DNA of 64,000 bases from Gigaspora rosea (lineage: Eukaryota > Glomeromycota > Glomeromycetes > Diversisporales > Gigasporaceae). Location: NCBI GenBank assembly GCA_003550325.1, contig QKWP01000078.1, positions 1 to 64,000 on the forward strand, in the 5' to 3' direction. The number at the start of each line of letters is the position of its first letter. Position 1 is the first letter of the stretch. Of this stretch, positions 47,263-59,017 are shown one piece after another. Position numbers and translations under genes: made by a program. The notes beneath the pieces are model-generated. The model worked only from the letters and a program-made list of their open reading frames with translations, was not told the DNA's origin and ran no database searches.

Positions 47263-48954
47263 ATGAATTTGATGTTATGGTACATGAACGTGGAGGAAGA
47301 TGAAACCATCAGTATTAAGGAAGATAAAGTATTCGACAAAGACCTGAAGTTTTCACCAAATTGTGTAATGAATTTATTCAAATTATTCTGGAATAGTAAT
47401 GGTTGTGATGATATTGATGGAGGAGAAATCAGATATGTGGAGAACCATAGTGTGGAAGAGTTGATTATTGAGAAAAGTAGAAAAATAAATACGATAGTTG
47501 ATACACGTAATGTTAAAACACGCCAAATGAATAATGAAACAATAGAGTGCTTATCTAATTCGAAGAGTGAAGAAACCTTGAATACTGAATTTGTGGATGG
47601 GTGGCATGATAATAGAAAGTATGACGATGAGTTTAACCATCGAGGTGATACGACCAGTAATGAAACAGAATTAATAGACGATTCTCCAGTCAACTGGTTC
47701 AAAAATTTTTTTTTATATATAAATTTTACTATAAGTGCGAATGCACAGCGTCTCTATCTAAAACTTTTTTTATACTAAGTTAATCACCTTTCTGGCTTAA
47801 AAGACTTTTGTAAAGCTCATTAAAACGCATCTAATAGTAGTTAGAGCATCAAAATCAGCTTGGTGAATACCAAAATATCTTTAAAAACTTTTTTTTACTA
47901 TATAAATTTCTTTATAAACAATACTATTGTTTGCAAAGAAATTTACATAGTAAAAGAAAGGTTTTTTAAAGATATCTTGGTATTCACCAAGCTTATTTTG
48001 ACGCCTTAACCACTATTGAATGTGTTTTAATGAGCTTTACAAAAGTCTCTTAAGCCAGAAAGGTGATTAACTTAGTATAAAAAAAAGTTTTAGATAGAGA
48101 CGCTGTGCATTCGCACTTATTGTAAAATTTATATATAAAAAAAAATTTTTGAACCAGTTGACTGGAGAATCGTCTATTAAACGAAGAGATTAATTTAATT
48201 GATTTTGATGAACCGGATCGAATGAAAAATATAAATGATAAGGACAAACCTGTGTCTGATGAACTGAATTTACTTGAAGTCTGCTATGAAAATGGATTGA
48301 AGGTGAAAAGAGAATATTTAATAAGGTTTTTGAAGGTAATTTGATTGACTTTAGGTGCGTAGAAGGAAATTCAGAAAGTACTAATGAGTTTGTAAATGAA
48401 ATAAAGATTGAAATGGATGAACATAAAGTGCACTAGCAGTACCAAAGGCTCAATGATGAGGGATATAGTGATGGAAGTGAAGTTGAGATAGGATTTGAAT
48501 AAACGTATAGCGTTGTGGAATGCGAAAAATCAGTGATGAACAATGATGTAAAAAAGGAAAAGATCAGGGAAACGGATAGCGAAACCTTCAGACATACTCG
48601 ATGAATCGGATTAGATAAAGTTGTACATTATTGTCAGGTTGGAGTGATGAATGTGTTAGAAGCTCCGTCAGACGTAGCGTAGAAATGGATAATATGGTGA
48701 AAGACTTGTTGAAGGTGTTGATGGATGATGACTTTACTGAATCCGATTATGGAGTAGATCTGTCCAAATGGTATTTGCCTATGAACTTTAAAGATCTTGA
48801 CGATAGAAATAAGGTTGGTGGTGATTTGATAAACAAGAAAGAGGGTGGGAACGAAATTATTGAAAATGGATTTGCAGATGATCGTGATGAAAGAGCTGCG
48901 ACATATGCAGATGGAATAAATGATGATGTTGTGAATTGTGTTATTGAAGGTTGA
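47263..48954 (+). pseudogene. acidic coding-like segments inside the LTR-flanked block
   Basis: Several plus-strand stretches (47263-47702, 48190-48300, 48631-48954) are rich in Asp, Glu, Lys and Asn codons and have protein-like composition. They do not resemble gag or pol. The set is interrupted by the foldback at 47671-48180 and is broken. Identity unknown; together with the segments at 50223-53532 it may derive from one host-like gene. Confidence 0.4.
47671..48180. mobile_element. foldback element with ~240-bp arms
   Basis: TTAATAGACGATTCTCCAGT at the left mirrors ACTGGAGAATCGTCTATTAA at the right; the arms stay complementary to a centre near 47925. The arms share CGCATCTAATAGTAGTTAGA and the AAATCAGCTTGGTGAATACC word with the element at 50637-51656. 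Confidence 0.85.
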
Positions 48955-49175
48955 GGTTTTGGACATTGCTGGGAATCTTTTGCATATACTGATTTGAATA
49001 AGCGACCGAACCTTGAAAATAATGATCGAAGGACGAGATGCGTGTTCAATCGTGGAAACTATCATTGGAGAAAAATTATGACAATAGCAGGTTTGGTGAT
49101 GCTAATAATGTTCTTAGCGAAATTATGAGAAAGGAGTTAGAAACTTTGGGACAAAGTTTCTAGGGATCTAGCTTG

Positions 49176-49726
49176 TGTCACAGTGGTGAACAGTATGTGG
49201 CATACTTGCTGAAAAATAAGGTTAAAGCGATCAGTTTTGTGCATGTGATGCACGTAATTGATCGAGAATTATGAATATGAGATCGAATTGATTAATTATG
49301 GATGTTTGTTAATTAATAAATGCTGGGTAAGTTACGGTAACAATTAAAATGCAAAACGGGTAATACAAAGAAGTATACTGGTGCAAGTAATCGATGCGCA
49401 TAAATTATGAAATAATTATGAAGTAATTAATAAGGAATAATGAATCGTATGATCCATATTTGATGCAATTAATATGAGTCAAATCAGATATATATAAGGA
49501 AGCGATTAGAATCGTTAGAAATGAATTGAATTAATTAAGTTAGTCTTAGCATAAGTAAATATCCTCTTTTGTAATAAAACTGTATATATAAATAAAGCAA
49601 TAAATAAATATAGTAATAAGAAACACTTGCCTGCTTCGTAGTGTGTTTGGTGCCTAATTAATATAAATGCCTCTACTATCCAGGTTAGGTTATTCTTTGA
49701 CAAAAGTCATTGATTAACTCATGACA
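49176..49726 (+). mobile_element. LTR-like repeat, family 2 (direct)
   Basis: 551 bp, TGTCACAG..ATGACA. It aligns end to end with the inverse copy at 53709-54258. Confidence 0.7.
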
Positions 49727-50636
49727 TGAGAACCTGGATAAAGGGACACCCCTACTCGCCGAATATGTCGAAGTCACACTGTGTGAAGGTCCAAAAGAGT
49801 TCGTAGTTATTAAATTGGCTGTGATCAGTGAAGTACAGGTGCCTGACGCCAATTGAGTGTGAACAACGAGTACATTGTGTGAAGAGAACATTTAGTTTAA
49901 GTAAAGACATTGTTAATACAGTAGTGAAATTCAAGTAAACGAGGACATTGAGCAAAGATATTATATACCTGAGTAGTAAAATCGAAAAAAAATGGAAAGT
50001 GGAGACTGATTAATAGCATTAGTTAAAAGGGTGGTATGTATGGTGAATGAGGTTGTGAATGTTTTGACTGTAATGTAAGTGAAACTACTTTGTTATAGGC
50101 CACGTTTATGATATGCATGTCAGCAGGATGGACACTATGCCCAGTTTTGTCTATTACAAATGAAGCATAGAAATGCAGCAAAAATTAAGGATAAAAACTC
50201 GGAATAGAGTAATATTAAGTTTGTGAAAATGTCTATTAGTAATGTAAAAAGAGGCATGAAAAACAAGGACAATGAAAGAGGACGTATCTTGAAGAAACAT
50301 AAAATAAGCGCTCCTGTGAAAAGATCTGTAGAAAAATTGGATGCTGAAATTGACAGAAGGAAAGGATCCGAATATTATCAAAAATTGACAAAAAGGTATT
50401 ATAACGTAGGGTTTCGAAGTTTGATCCGGGTTTGATTTGAGTTTGATCAAACCCCAAATCAAACCAAACTCAAACTATAAATTTTATAAAGTTTGAGATC
50501 AAACCCAAATTCAAATAATAAATAATCAAATTCAAATCAAACCCAAATACTATACTAAGTTTGATTTGAGTTTGATTTGAAGTTTGCAAACTAGTTTGAG
50601 TTTGAATGACATATATATATTTTTATATTTTTAAAT

Positions 50637-51656
50637 GATAATCAGCCTGTCAACTGGAGAGTGATTATAGGCGAAATGTGGCGTGCTTCTATTTAAAACT
50701 TTTTTCTTACTAAGTTAATGATACATGCCCACTAATTGAAAGTTGTAGAGCTCGTCGAAACGCATCTAACAGTGGTTAGATTATCTAAATCAGCACAGTG
50801 GATGGTGACATATCGTCAAATAACAATTGGCTGACTATATAAAACTTTGTGATCAGATTACATGTGAAAATCACTATAGGCGAAATGTGACGTACTTCTA
50901 TCTAAAACTTTTTTTCTTACTAAGTTAACGATACATATTCACTAATTGAAAGTTGTAGAACTCGTCGTGACGCATCTAATGGTGGTTAGATCATCCAAAT
51001 TGGCCTAGTAGATGGTAAGATATCGTCAAAAAATGATTGGTCGACTATATAAAACCCAAAGATGCAGATTACATATGTGGCATTCTTCCATCTAAAACAT
51101 TTTTTCTTACTAAGTTAACAATACATATCCACTAATTGAAAGTCGCAGAGCTCGTCGAGTTGCATCTAATGGTGATTAGATCATCCAAATCGGCCTAGTG
51201 AATGTGGAGATATCGTTGAAAACCGATTTGCCGACTATATAAAATCTCTATGTAAACAATATGGGCAGTGTCATTAATCACCTGATTATTTTTTATCAGA
51301 GGCCTACCCCCCTCCCTCTTCCTTAATATATAAATAGTCAGGTTCTTATATATAATTTCAACTTTTTTTACCCCCCTCTCCCTAAAAAATCACCTGATTT
51401 TTGTTACTCCCCTATTTGTTTATAAGAGATAGATTATATATAGTCGGCCAATCATTTTTTGAAAATATCTCACCATCCACTGGGCTGATTTGGATGATAT
51501 AACCACCGTTAGATACGTCTTGACAAGCTCTACAATTTTCAATTAGTGGGGATGTATCGTTAACTTAGTAAGAAAAAAAGTTTTAAATAGAAGCACGCCA
51601 CATTTCGCCTATAGTGATTTTCATATGATCACTCTCTAGTTGACTGGTGGATTATC
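50637..51656. mobile_element. foldback element with three tandem sub-units in its left arm
   Basis: GATAATCAGCCTGTCAACTG and, at the right, AGTTGACTGGTGGATTATC form the ends. The left arm holds about three units of ~190 bp (ACTTTTTTTCTTACTAAGTT..ACGCATCTAATGGTGGTTAG); the right arm one inverted unit. The loop contains the 51271-51418 repeat. Related to 47671-48180. Confidence 0.75.
51271..51418. repeat. ~150-bp interspersed repeat, copy 2
   Basis: See the 45912 copy; it lies in the loop of the foldback element. Confidence 0.75.
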
Positions 51657-52724
51657 AATTAAAATATAAAAATATATTTATATTTTTCAAACTCAAACTA
51701 GTTTGCAAACTTCAAACTCAAATTCAAACCAAACTCAAATTTAACTAAAAAGTTTGCTTCAAATCAAACTCAAATATTTTTTTTAATCATAGTTTGGGTT
51801 TGGGTTTGATTTCAAATCAAATAAAACCCAAATCTGACCTAAAGTTTGATTTGACCCAGGTTTGTAGGAACTCTATTATAACGAAAGGATATTTAATGCT
51901 GGATCTTGTCATAATAACGATGTTGAAAAGAATAAACATAAGTCGTTGAATGCAAATGAATTCAATAAAACATTTGCTGATTCGAATAAGCCAAACTATA
52001 TGATCCAATAAGGCATGATGTTATAAAGGTGACAATCCGAAAAGACAATATGACCTTGGATTGTGCTATCAACATAGAGCAAGCACCGATAAAGGTGAAA
52101 AAGGGACATTTGAGTTGGACATGAGAAACACTGAAGTCATCGTTAAAAAGTCTGGTGATTGTCATGATGAAGTTGTCAAAAATGAACCAGTAGTGGTGAT
52201 GAAGGCACCGTTGGCAAAGTTATAAAAATGGATGCGATAATGAGGAGTTTGCAAGAAGCGTTGATAAAAATTAAGCATGACATCAATGATGAGAATAATA
52301 AGAATAATGTGATCAAGGCATGTAGAAATGACAATGATGATAAAAGAAAAATCGATGAAAGTAGTAGAAAGAATGTGATGATTAGTTCAATAATTAGAGA
52401 TGAAATATGCATGAATAGTGGAATAATCAATGACATACCTAAATTGAACAGTAAAGTAAAGCTGATTGAATATGTTGATGAAACGTCCAATGATGAAGAT
52501 GTATCAGAATTCAATCTTGAGATAAAAATGGATAGTGATGACAGTATTAATCGGACAATTGACTATAGTGAAACCACTGGAATAGAGATTGAATCACCTG
52601 AAGATAAAGGGTCCATTGTATCTAGAGGTAACATGGATATGCTTCGATGTTTTGGAACATCAATATTGATCGAGGAGATCAAGATCAAAACAGTTTCAGC
52701 AATGAAAAGTCTGTGAATTTAGAT

Positions 52725-53022
52725 AGGACCCCGGACATCTCTCATATAGGTCATAACTGGATTTTGGCCAATTTTAACCTAATTTGCTGAAAACAACAAA
52801 ATCTATTTATTTAAATAACTTTTGATCCAGTGATCAGAATTGAATGATCTTTTTTTTTGTTAGATGCGCCTCACTGAGAGCTTCATTTTAAAAAAATGTT
52901 CATTCAAATTGGACCACTGAATGCCAAGATAATTGCCAAAACCTATTTTTTGCTTTTCAAATTTCAGGAGTTTTTGCTGAAATGCGTAACATATGACCTC
53001 TGTACTACATGTCTGGGGTCCT
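52725..53022. mobile_element. 298-bp AGGACCCC MITE with perfect 8-bp duplication
   Basis: AGGACCCCGGACAT and, inverted, AGGACCCCAGACAT are the ends; ATTTAGAT flanks both sides (52717-52724, 53023-53030). An inverse, truncated relative is at 15822-16095. The core has TTTTGATCCAGTGATCAGAA, the recurring module. The 8-bp duplication suggests a hAT-type transposase. Confidence 0.9.
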
Positions 53023-53708
53023 ATTTAGATCGTGTAGATGAAACATTCAATCGTGGAGACTGCTATCAAAATGGAACTAGCAGTGAAAGGGACGAAAATA
53101 AGACGTTCAAGTGGTATTTGAACTCTGCTAAAATTGAAATTTTGAATAAAATGGATGAAATCGAATCTGGCCATAGCAGAGATATTGGCATTTGAATAGA
53201 ACCTGAAGGGTGCTGAAAGTGATAATTTAAGCATATGAAGTAGTCTTGAATATGATGATCGAAGCGAGGCCAAAGCTCATAAAAAAAAAATAAGGAAAGG
53301 GACAAATTATGAAATGTTAATTGGGTATAATTATGATGTAAATTGCATAGGGTACAAAATTTCGAGTAATGTTAAAAGTTCAGTCCCAGTACTGAAATCA
53401 TTGAAGTATGTTAAAGAAATTGGATTCTATAAACGACTCTACTTGGACCATGTGATTGGTTGTGATGGATTAGAACATGCGATCTTTGGAAATAGGATCG
53501 ATGTACAAATGGCAAAAACAATGCATGTATAAACAATAGCGAAAAAAAAATTCTTTTATTATTATTGTTAGTATATATATGTTAATTGAATATTGCATTA
53601 CTTATCTTAGTGTATGTATTAATAGATAGTTTAGAATAGATATTGACTTATGCATTAGTGTTGGAATATGTATATTGTAGAGTAGAATGCACATGATGAA
53701 AATATCGT

Positions 53709-54258
53709 GTTGTGGGTTAATCAATGACTTTCATCAAAAAAAAACCTAACTCGGATAGTAGAGGCACTTATATTAATTAGGCACCAAACACACTATGAAG
53801 CAGGCAAGTGTTTCTTATTACTATATTTATTTATTGCTTTATTTATATAAACAGTTTTATTACAAAAGGTGATATTTACTTATGCTAAAACTAACTTAAT
53901 TAACTCAATTCATCTCTAACGATTCTAATCACTTCCTTAGATATATCTGATTTGACTTATATTAATTGCATCAAATATGGATCATACGATCTATTGTTCC
54001 TTATTAATTACTTTATAATTACTTCATAATTTATAAGCATCGATTACCCATGCCAGTATACTTTTCTGTATTACCTGATTTGCACCTTAATCGTTACCAT
54101 AGCTTACCCCGGCATTTATTAAATTACTGATTGTCCATAATTGATCTATTCGATACCATATTCATAATTCACGATCGATCACGTGCATCACTGCACAAGA
54201 CCAATCGCTTTATCTTATTTTTCAGCAAGTATGCCGCATACTGTTCACTACTGTGACA
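53709..54258 (-). mobile_element. LTR-like repeat, family 2 (inverse)
   Basis: 550 bp, inverse to 49176-49726. On the minus strand it begins TGTCACAG and ends ..CACAACA. Its outer edge abuts the GTAC duplication. Confidence 0.7.
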
Positions 54259-54479
54259 GTACCAAGGAGAGGGAGTCCATCAAACACATAAAGCTGGGCC
54301 AACCAATTCTTCTGGACTAACTGGTTTGGTAGTTTGGGAGAGATCGGTAAAGGTTGAAAGAAGAGTTAGATGTGAGTACTGGGATTGGAATGAACCTGTA
54401 AGAGCAAACGGAACTCACTAGCTAGTGAAAGATGGAAGCATGGAGGCATGTATGTGTCAAGACTTAATGGGCTTAGAGC

Positions 54480-54746
54480 CAGTGAAAAAGATTTGAAAAT
54501 TATTTTTTGTTCTTTGGGAACATAAAATATTAAATTTATGTTCCCAAAAAATTTTTTAATGTTCCTATAACTAAATCTTTCTCTCTTTTACTTTCTCTCA
54601 CTCTCTCTCACTCTCTCTCACTCTCACTCTTACTCTCACTCTCTCTCACTCTCTCTCACACTCTCTTTCTCTCTCACACACTCTCTCACTCTCTCTCACT
54701 TACTCTCTCTCACTCTCTCTCACTCTCTCTCTTACTTTCACTCTCA

Positions 54747-54779
<33 letters not shown>

Positions 54780-55074
54780 TCTCTCTCATTCTCTCACTCA
54801 CTCACTCACATTCACTCTCACTCTCTCACTCACTCTCTCACTCACTCACTCACTCTCACTCTCTCACTCTCACTCTTACTCTCTCACTTTCTCTTACTCT
54901 TTTACTCTCACTCTCACTCTTTTTCTCTTTCTCATGCAAAAAAATAGGGAACACAAATTATAACTTTTATGTTCCCACTGTGTTCCTAATAGGGAATATA
55001 AATTCTAAATTTAGTATTCCTAAATTTTTTTAAATGTTCCTGGAAACACTGGGAACATCAAATCTTTAACACTG
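54480..55074. mobile_element. hAT-like element with CAGTG ends and a CT-rich core
   Basis: CAGTGAAAAAGATTTGA at the left; inverted at the right CAGTGTTAAAGATTTGA. Flanks CTTAGAGC (54472-54479) and CTCAAAGC (55075-55082) are an 8-bp duplication with two differences. GGGAACAT/ATGTTCCC words are subterminal at both ends. The position is confirmed by comparison with retroposon copy A, which lacks the insert. Confidence 0.75.
54585..54935. repeat. (CT)n/(CTCACT)n microsatellite, ~350 bp
   Basis: Irregular CTCTCTCA and CTCACT units, pyrimidine-rich on the plus strand. Confidence 0.95.
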
Positions 55075-55763
55075 CTCAAAGCATACCTATATGGGAGTCT
55101 TTGATATTAAGAAGTGCTAGGACCACCAATACGGGTATAGCTGGTACAAGTGCATGTAGTGGTAACAGGTTTCCTCTAAGCCTCATGATGCTATTCAACT
55201 ATATCTAGTACTGAAGCATTTGTGAAACATGCCCAGTTACCTCATCACCATAGAGGGAAGTACAGTTGTTCACACAATACTGAATTCGAAATGTTAATCC
55301 TGGCCCCAAAGTTGCAGAAACCCAGCTAGTTGCGGTAGCATGCAGGCTTGAGATACTTACCCAATATGGTAGAGGCAGCTGCATGACTTGAGATCGAACT
55401 CCCGAGAAGTACGCCAGTAGGGGATCTCAGATACACCAATCTGAAAGCACAATATGTCTACCTGGCAATGTACACCAAATTTGAAGTGATGATACTAGAT
55501 AGTGTAGGTAAAATGGTGAACATTTGAATACCAATTGTTAATTGAAGAGGGACATACAAGCCAGGTCAGTCATATAAATAGGAATTTAGAATTTTAGCCA
55601 TGGATAAATAGTTGTATAACCTAAAATCCTAGTTCCAATATTTGTATATAATATGTATATATATACGGCAACACTATATATCAACTTACTTAAGTTTTAA
55701 TAAAGTTTGGGGCAGGGCTACACCCAGGGTTCTCACTAATATAAAAAAAAAGATAATATTTGT

Positions 55764-56633
55764 ATAATAAAGTCACTAAAAAACATTGAACAATGGGAGG
55801 CATTAATAAAATTTTTAGTATTAGTCTAATTTGTAAATCAAAGATTTTGCTTATTTCATATAAATTATATTAGTATAGTCACCTCTCTTTAATTTGGCCC
55901 TCTATATACTGAATTCTTGATAATCTAAACTAAAACTATCAGAACTAATATTATATATATATTTTCTTTGGATATATTAAATTAACATAATAAATTTGCT
56001 ATTTGGAATCTAAACACAAATTAATCTATATATAATCTTGTAATTAAATAAATTTATTTTGTATTATGATAAAACTTATTCTATATAATTAATTAAAACT
56101 AGTATTTTGATTCAGGTTAAATAATAGTAACTCAATAGATCAGATATTTAACCCAGATTATGATCTAGCACAACAGATTATAACCTGGATCAATAGGTCA
56201 TATAGGCAATAAATAAAATTAAAATAAATGCCAAAATTAGAAAAAATAGTATAAATAAGAGTTTTTTAAGTTTTTCTTTATTTTATACAATACTATTATA
56301 GTATATAGTAGATTATGTATCAAATAGACTTATTTAATGCTTTTTTTTATTAGTTACTTTTTATATACTAAAATTCTATTAGTATTCAGTTTAGAAAGAA
56401 AAAATTTGTATTTTGGACTTTCTCTATACTAAACAAAATCTCTTGTGATAGCCTGTTCAGATTAGAGAAAACTAACTGTATTAGATTGTATTGTATACTA
56501 TAAATAGTTAAAAAATAGTTATTTTGTATAGTTGCAAAAATAGAAACTTAAGAAATAAAATTTCAAAGGATCTATTACTCTAGGACTTCATAAAGCTAAT
56601 CTGAATCCGAAAGTAGTATAATTAGTAATTTTG
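55764..56633. other. intergenic; possible pogo-like transposon end near 55872
   Basis: TATAGTCACCTCTCTTTAAT resembles the left end of the pogo-like element at 40845. No matching right end recognised. No gene seen. Confidence 0.35.
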
Positions 56634-56712
56634 AGACTTGCATGAATTTAATTAAAATTCTAAAACAATAATTGTATGATCAATAAGTAAATAATTATAT
56701 AATAATAGTAAT
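56634..56712 (+). mobile_element. LTR family-1 scrap
   Basis: ACTTGCATGAATTTAATTAA and ACAATAATTGTATGATCAAT match the repeat at 37428-37846 (near 37505-37575). Confidence 0.6.
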
Positions 56713-56911
56713 ATCAATAAAAACTCTTTCTGATAATCCTTTGTAACAAAATTTCTACAAAAACTGAACTACAAAAAACTTTATAGTTAATATGTTTATA
56801 CATTATAAAACTTCACCAAGCTACTATCAGATACAAAAACTATTCACTAGATGTTTTGCAACTGAAATAGAGCTAAAAAAAACGGTTGTTGCTTGATTCT
56901 CTGAAAGTTAG

Positions 56912-57084
56912 TTAGGGGCGTGCCATTTATTACATGATACTTTTTGCTTAGTAGCTACTCCCATCCATGTATAGTGTGATCACTTTATCTAATTTTAATT
57001 TATTAATATAATATATAGACGTGATCATTATCTTTGACTATGTATCCATAGTAAAAATCACATGATAAATGGCATACCTCTTAC
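56912..57084. mobile_element. MITE with GGGGCGTGCCATTTATTACA ends
   Basis: TTAGGGGCGTGCCATTTATT at the left is mirrored by GATAAATGGCATACCTCTTA at the right. A further left end of the same type (TTAGGGGCATGCCAGAAATT) lies at about 57799. Confidence 0.65.
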
Positions 57085-57090
57085 CTGCCA

Positions 57091-57680
57091 GCTCATTTTA
57101 CCAACCCCATATCCCTGACAGAATGTTTCATCTACAGCATTTTTTGTTGACAAAATCTTTCCTCAATATACTATGTTTTTCTATCTCACCTTTTCTTGAC
57201 AGGACATATTTTTGAAAAGACATTTTACTGACATAACGTATTTCAGAAAGAACATTTTTCTGACATGACATGTTTCTGACATTTTTTTCTGACAAGATCT
57301 TTTCCGATTAGAATTTTGTTTAAATAGGTAGACTGATATATTTGTATTTATCACATCACATAATTAAGCACTTGGCCTAAATTAGGGTTAAGGTTAGGAT
57401 TAGATTGGGTTAGGTGATAGTATAATTTAGGCTGAGTTGATAGTACTAGTAAACAAATGACATAGTGCATGATTTTACGTAATGTAATGATCACTGGATT
57501 TATTGTTCTTGTCAGAAAAAGTGCATTCAATAAAACTTAGTATCAGAGAAAGTCAAATTAGAAATATGTCATATCAAGAAAAGGGGATGTCGAAAACATG
57601 GCATGTCGAAAAATGTTTCTGTCAACAAAAATGCTGTAGGTAAAACATTTTGTCAGGGATATAGAGTTGGTAAAATGAGC
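57091..57680. mobile_element. foldback element, GCTCATTTTACCAAC ends
   Basis: The arms agree for at least 60 bp (GCTCATTTTACCAAC, ATATCCCTGACA, CTACAGCATTTTT, GTTGACA), then more loosely to about 130 bp. The arms are rich in TCTGACA/TGTCAGA and GACAT words. Confidence 0.8.
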
Positions 57681-57939
57681 TAGTGGGTAACTAATTTTTA
57701 GAGAATTATACCAGAATAAAAAAAACTAGTAACTTTTAAAAGTTACTCTAGAGCTTTGTCAAGCTTTATAAATATAAAAATAAAGTAGAGACTTGGTTAG
57801 GGGCATGCCAGAAATTACGTAATGTTTACTATAGATACATGGTCAGCAGGTGTGATCATATCTATATATAATATATATATAATTTATTAAATTACATACG
57901 GTATATATTATATATATTATATATATTATTTAATATTAA

Positions 57940-58420
57940 GTAATCTTTGGTATACTGGTCCATTTTGGATGATTTTATTACCAAAATGATCATCTCAATA
58001 AGACAATTCTAACAAGCCCAAATTCATTGAAATCCAATTACAGGATCACAAGATTGGTAAGGTTTTGTATTATTTTATATATGTTTTAAAATAAATTTTT
58101 AGATATATATATCAGATATATAAAATAAAACAAAATCTTAGTGATCTCATGACCCTGTAATTGGATTTCGATGATTTTAGCCTTGTTGGAATTGTCTCAT
58201 TGAGATGATAATTTTGGCAGTAAAATTGTCCAAAATGGACCAGTAATCAAAGGTTCTTTAATATTAAATATTATATATATATTATTTAATATTAAGTAAC
58301 CTTGATCTACTAGTTTGTTTTGGATGATTTTACTACCAAAATGATCGTCTCAATGAAATGATTCCAACATGCCAAAAATCATTGAAATCCAATTATAGAG
58401 TCACAAGATCATTAAAATTT
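57940..58420. repeat. three copies of the ACCAAAATGATC module, one inverted
   Basis: CTACCAAAATGATCGTCTCA-type text at 57977 and 58334, with the inverse at 58205, joined by AT-rich palindromes (ATTTAATATTAAGTAA). Confidence 0.7.
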
Positions 58421-58919
58421 AACCAGTATGATCATGTTTCTTGTATAATATAAAATGTATATAGGGATGGTTTACTTTCTTTTTTTGATATCACTTATTC
58501 TGATTTTTGCAAAAACCTTTTTTAGTAGGAGTAATGATTTTTATTTATTTTTTTTTGGAAAGAGTTAAAATTTTTACATACCAAATATGTAATATATATA
58601 TAAATCACTGTTATGATGCATGACTATATCACTAATTATAATCTAAATTTCAACATTATAATGTTAATGATGTTAATTTAAATTTTATATATCATATATA
58701 TATAATATAATTTCATATACAAATCACTCATTGTGATGCAAAATTGGCATCACTGATTATTTTAATTTAAATTTTATACCATTACAATACGTTTCTTGTG
58801 TAATATAAAATGTGGGAAGGATAGTTTCTGCAAACTTTTTTGATGTTTGCTATAATGATTTTTGAGAGTTATGGTAATTCTGATGACATGGATGCACAAC
58901 ACGTGCATGTTAATGTATA

Positions 58920-58957
58920 CTAGTGTTAGGGCCCGGGCGTTGCCGCAGGCTAGTAGT
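58920..58957 (-). mobile_element. Helitron-like 3' end (copy 1)
   Basis: On the minus strand: a GC-rich hairpin region (GCCTGCGGCAACGCCCGGGC), 11 nt, then CTAG followed by T. Helitrons end in CTRR with a hairpin about 11 nt upstream and insert between A and T. The 5' TC end was not found. Confidence 0.45.
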
Positions 58958-59017
58958 CTTAATTATTCTTTATTATAGTTTTTAATTGTTTTTTATTTTA
59001 AATTTTAAAGCTATTAT

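Larger units (their letters stand above)
50407..51875. mobile_element. TAGGGTT-type hAT-like element with perfect 8-bp duplication
   Basis: TTATAACG lies at 50399-50406 and 51876-51883. Ends are TAGGGTTTC and, inverted, TAGAGTTCC. The subterminal regions are GTTTGA/TCAAAC low-complexity in opposite orientation. Same family as 21209-21467. It encloses the foldback at 50637-51656. Confidence 0.8.
50223..53532 (+). pseudogene. coding-like segments with a Sel1-like motif inside the LTR-flanked block
   Basis: Acidic/basic low-similarity coding-like stretches at 50223-50405, 51884-52010, 52228-52700 and 53030-53195. The last contains a short motif of the Sel1 type (CYxNG...DExKxFxWYxxSA). Two MITEs (50407-51875, 52725-53022) are inserted. 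The segment is broken. Sel1-like text beside LTR-like repeats suggests capture of, or insertion into, a host Sel1-family gene. Confidence 0.45.
46795..54258. mobile_element. 7.5-kb block with LTR-like ends, rearranged and broken
   Basis: The block interrupts the retroposon and is flanked by GTAC at 46791-46794 and 54259-54262, a plausible 4-bp duplication. Its left end is an LTR-like repeat of family 1 (46795-47208, direct); its right end is an LTR-like repeat of family 2 in inverse orientation (53709-54258). A direct family-2 repeat lies inside (49176-49726). No reverse transcriptase, protease, integrase or envelope-like sequence was recognised, so it is a broken fossil; mismatched ends point to recombination between elements or nested insertion. 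The two family-2 repeats are clearly diverged, so it is not recent. Confidence 0.6.
46391..55750 (+). mobile_element. tRNA-headed retroposon, copy B, split by later insertions
   Basis: The 5' part is 46391-46794 (head GGGTGTGGGG..; B box GTTCAAATCC) and the 3' part 54263-55750, ending AATAAA then an A-run. The 19-bp words AAAAAAGATAATATTTGTA at 46372-46390 and 55745-55763 are its target duplication, showing both parts belong to one insertion. Excluding later insertions the element is about 1.3 kb, the same length as copy A, and the break falls inside GGTACC. The 3' part carries the hAT-like insertion at 54480-55074. This is the best evidence that the family is a genuine full-length retroposon. 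Confidence 0.8.

Noticed and set aside
48634-49065. minus-strand ORFs opposite the acidic segments
   Set aside because: Shadows of the plus-strand coding-like text.
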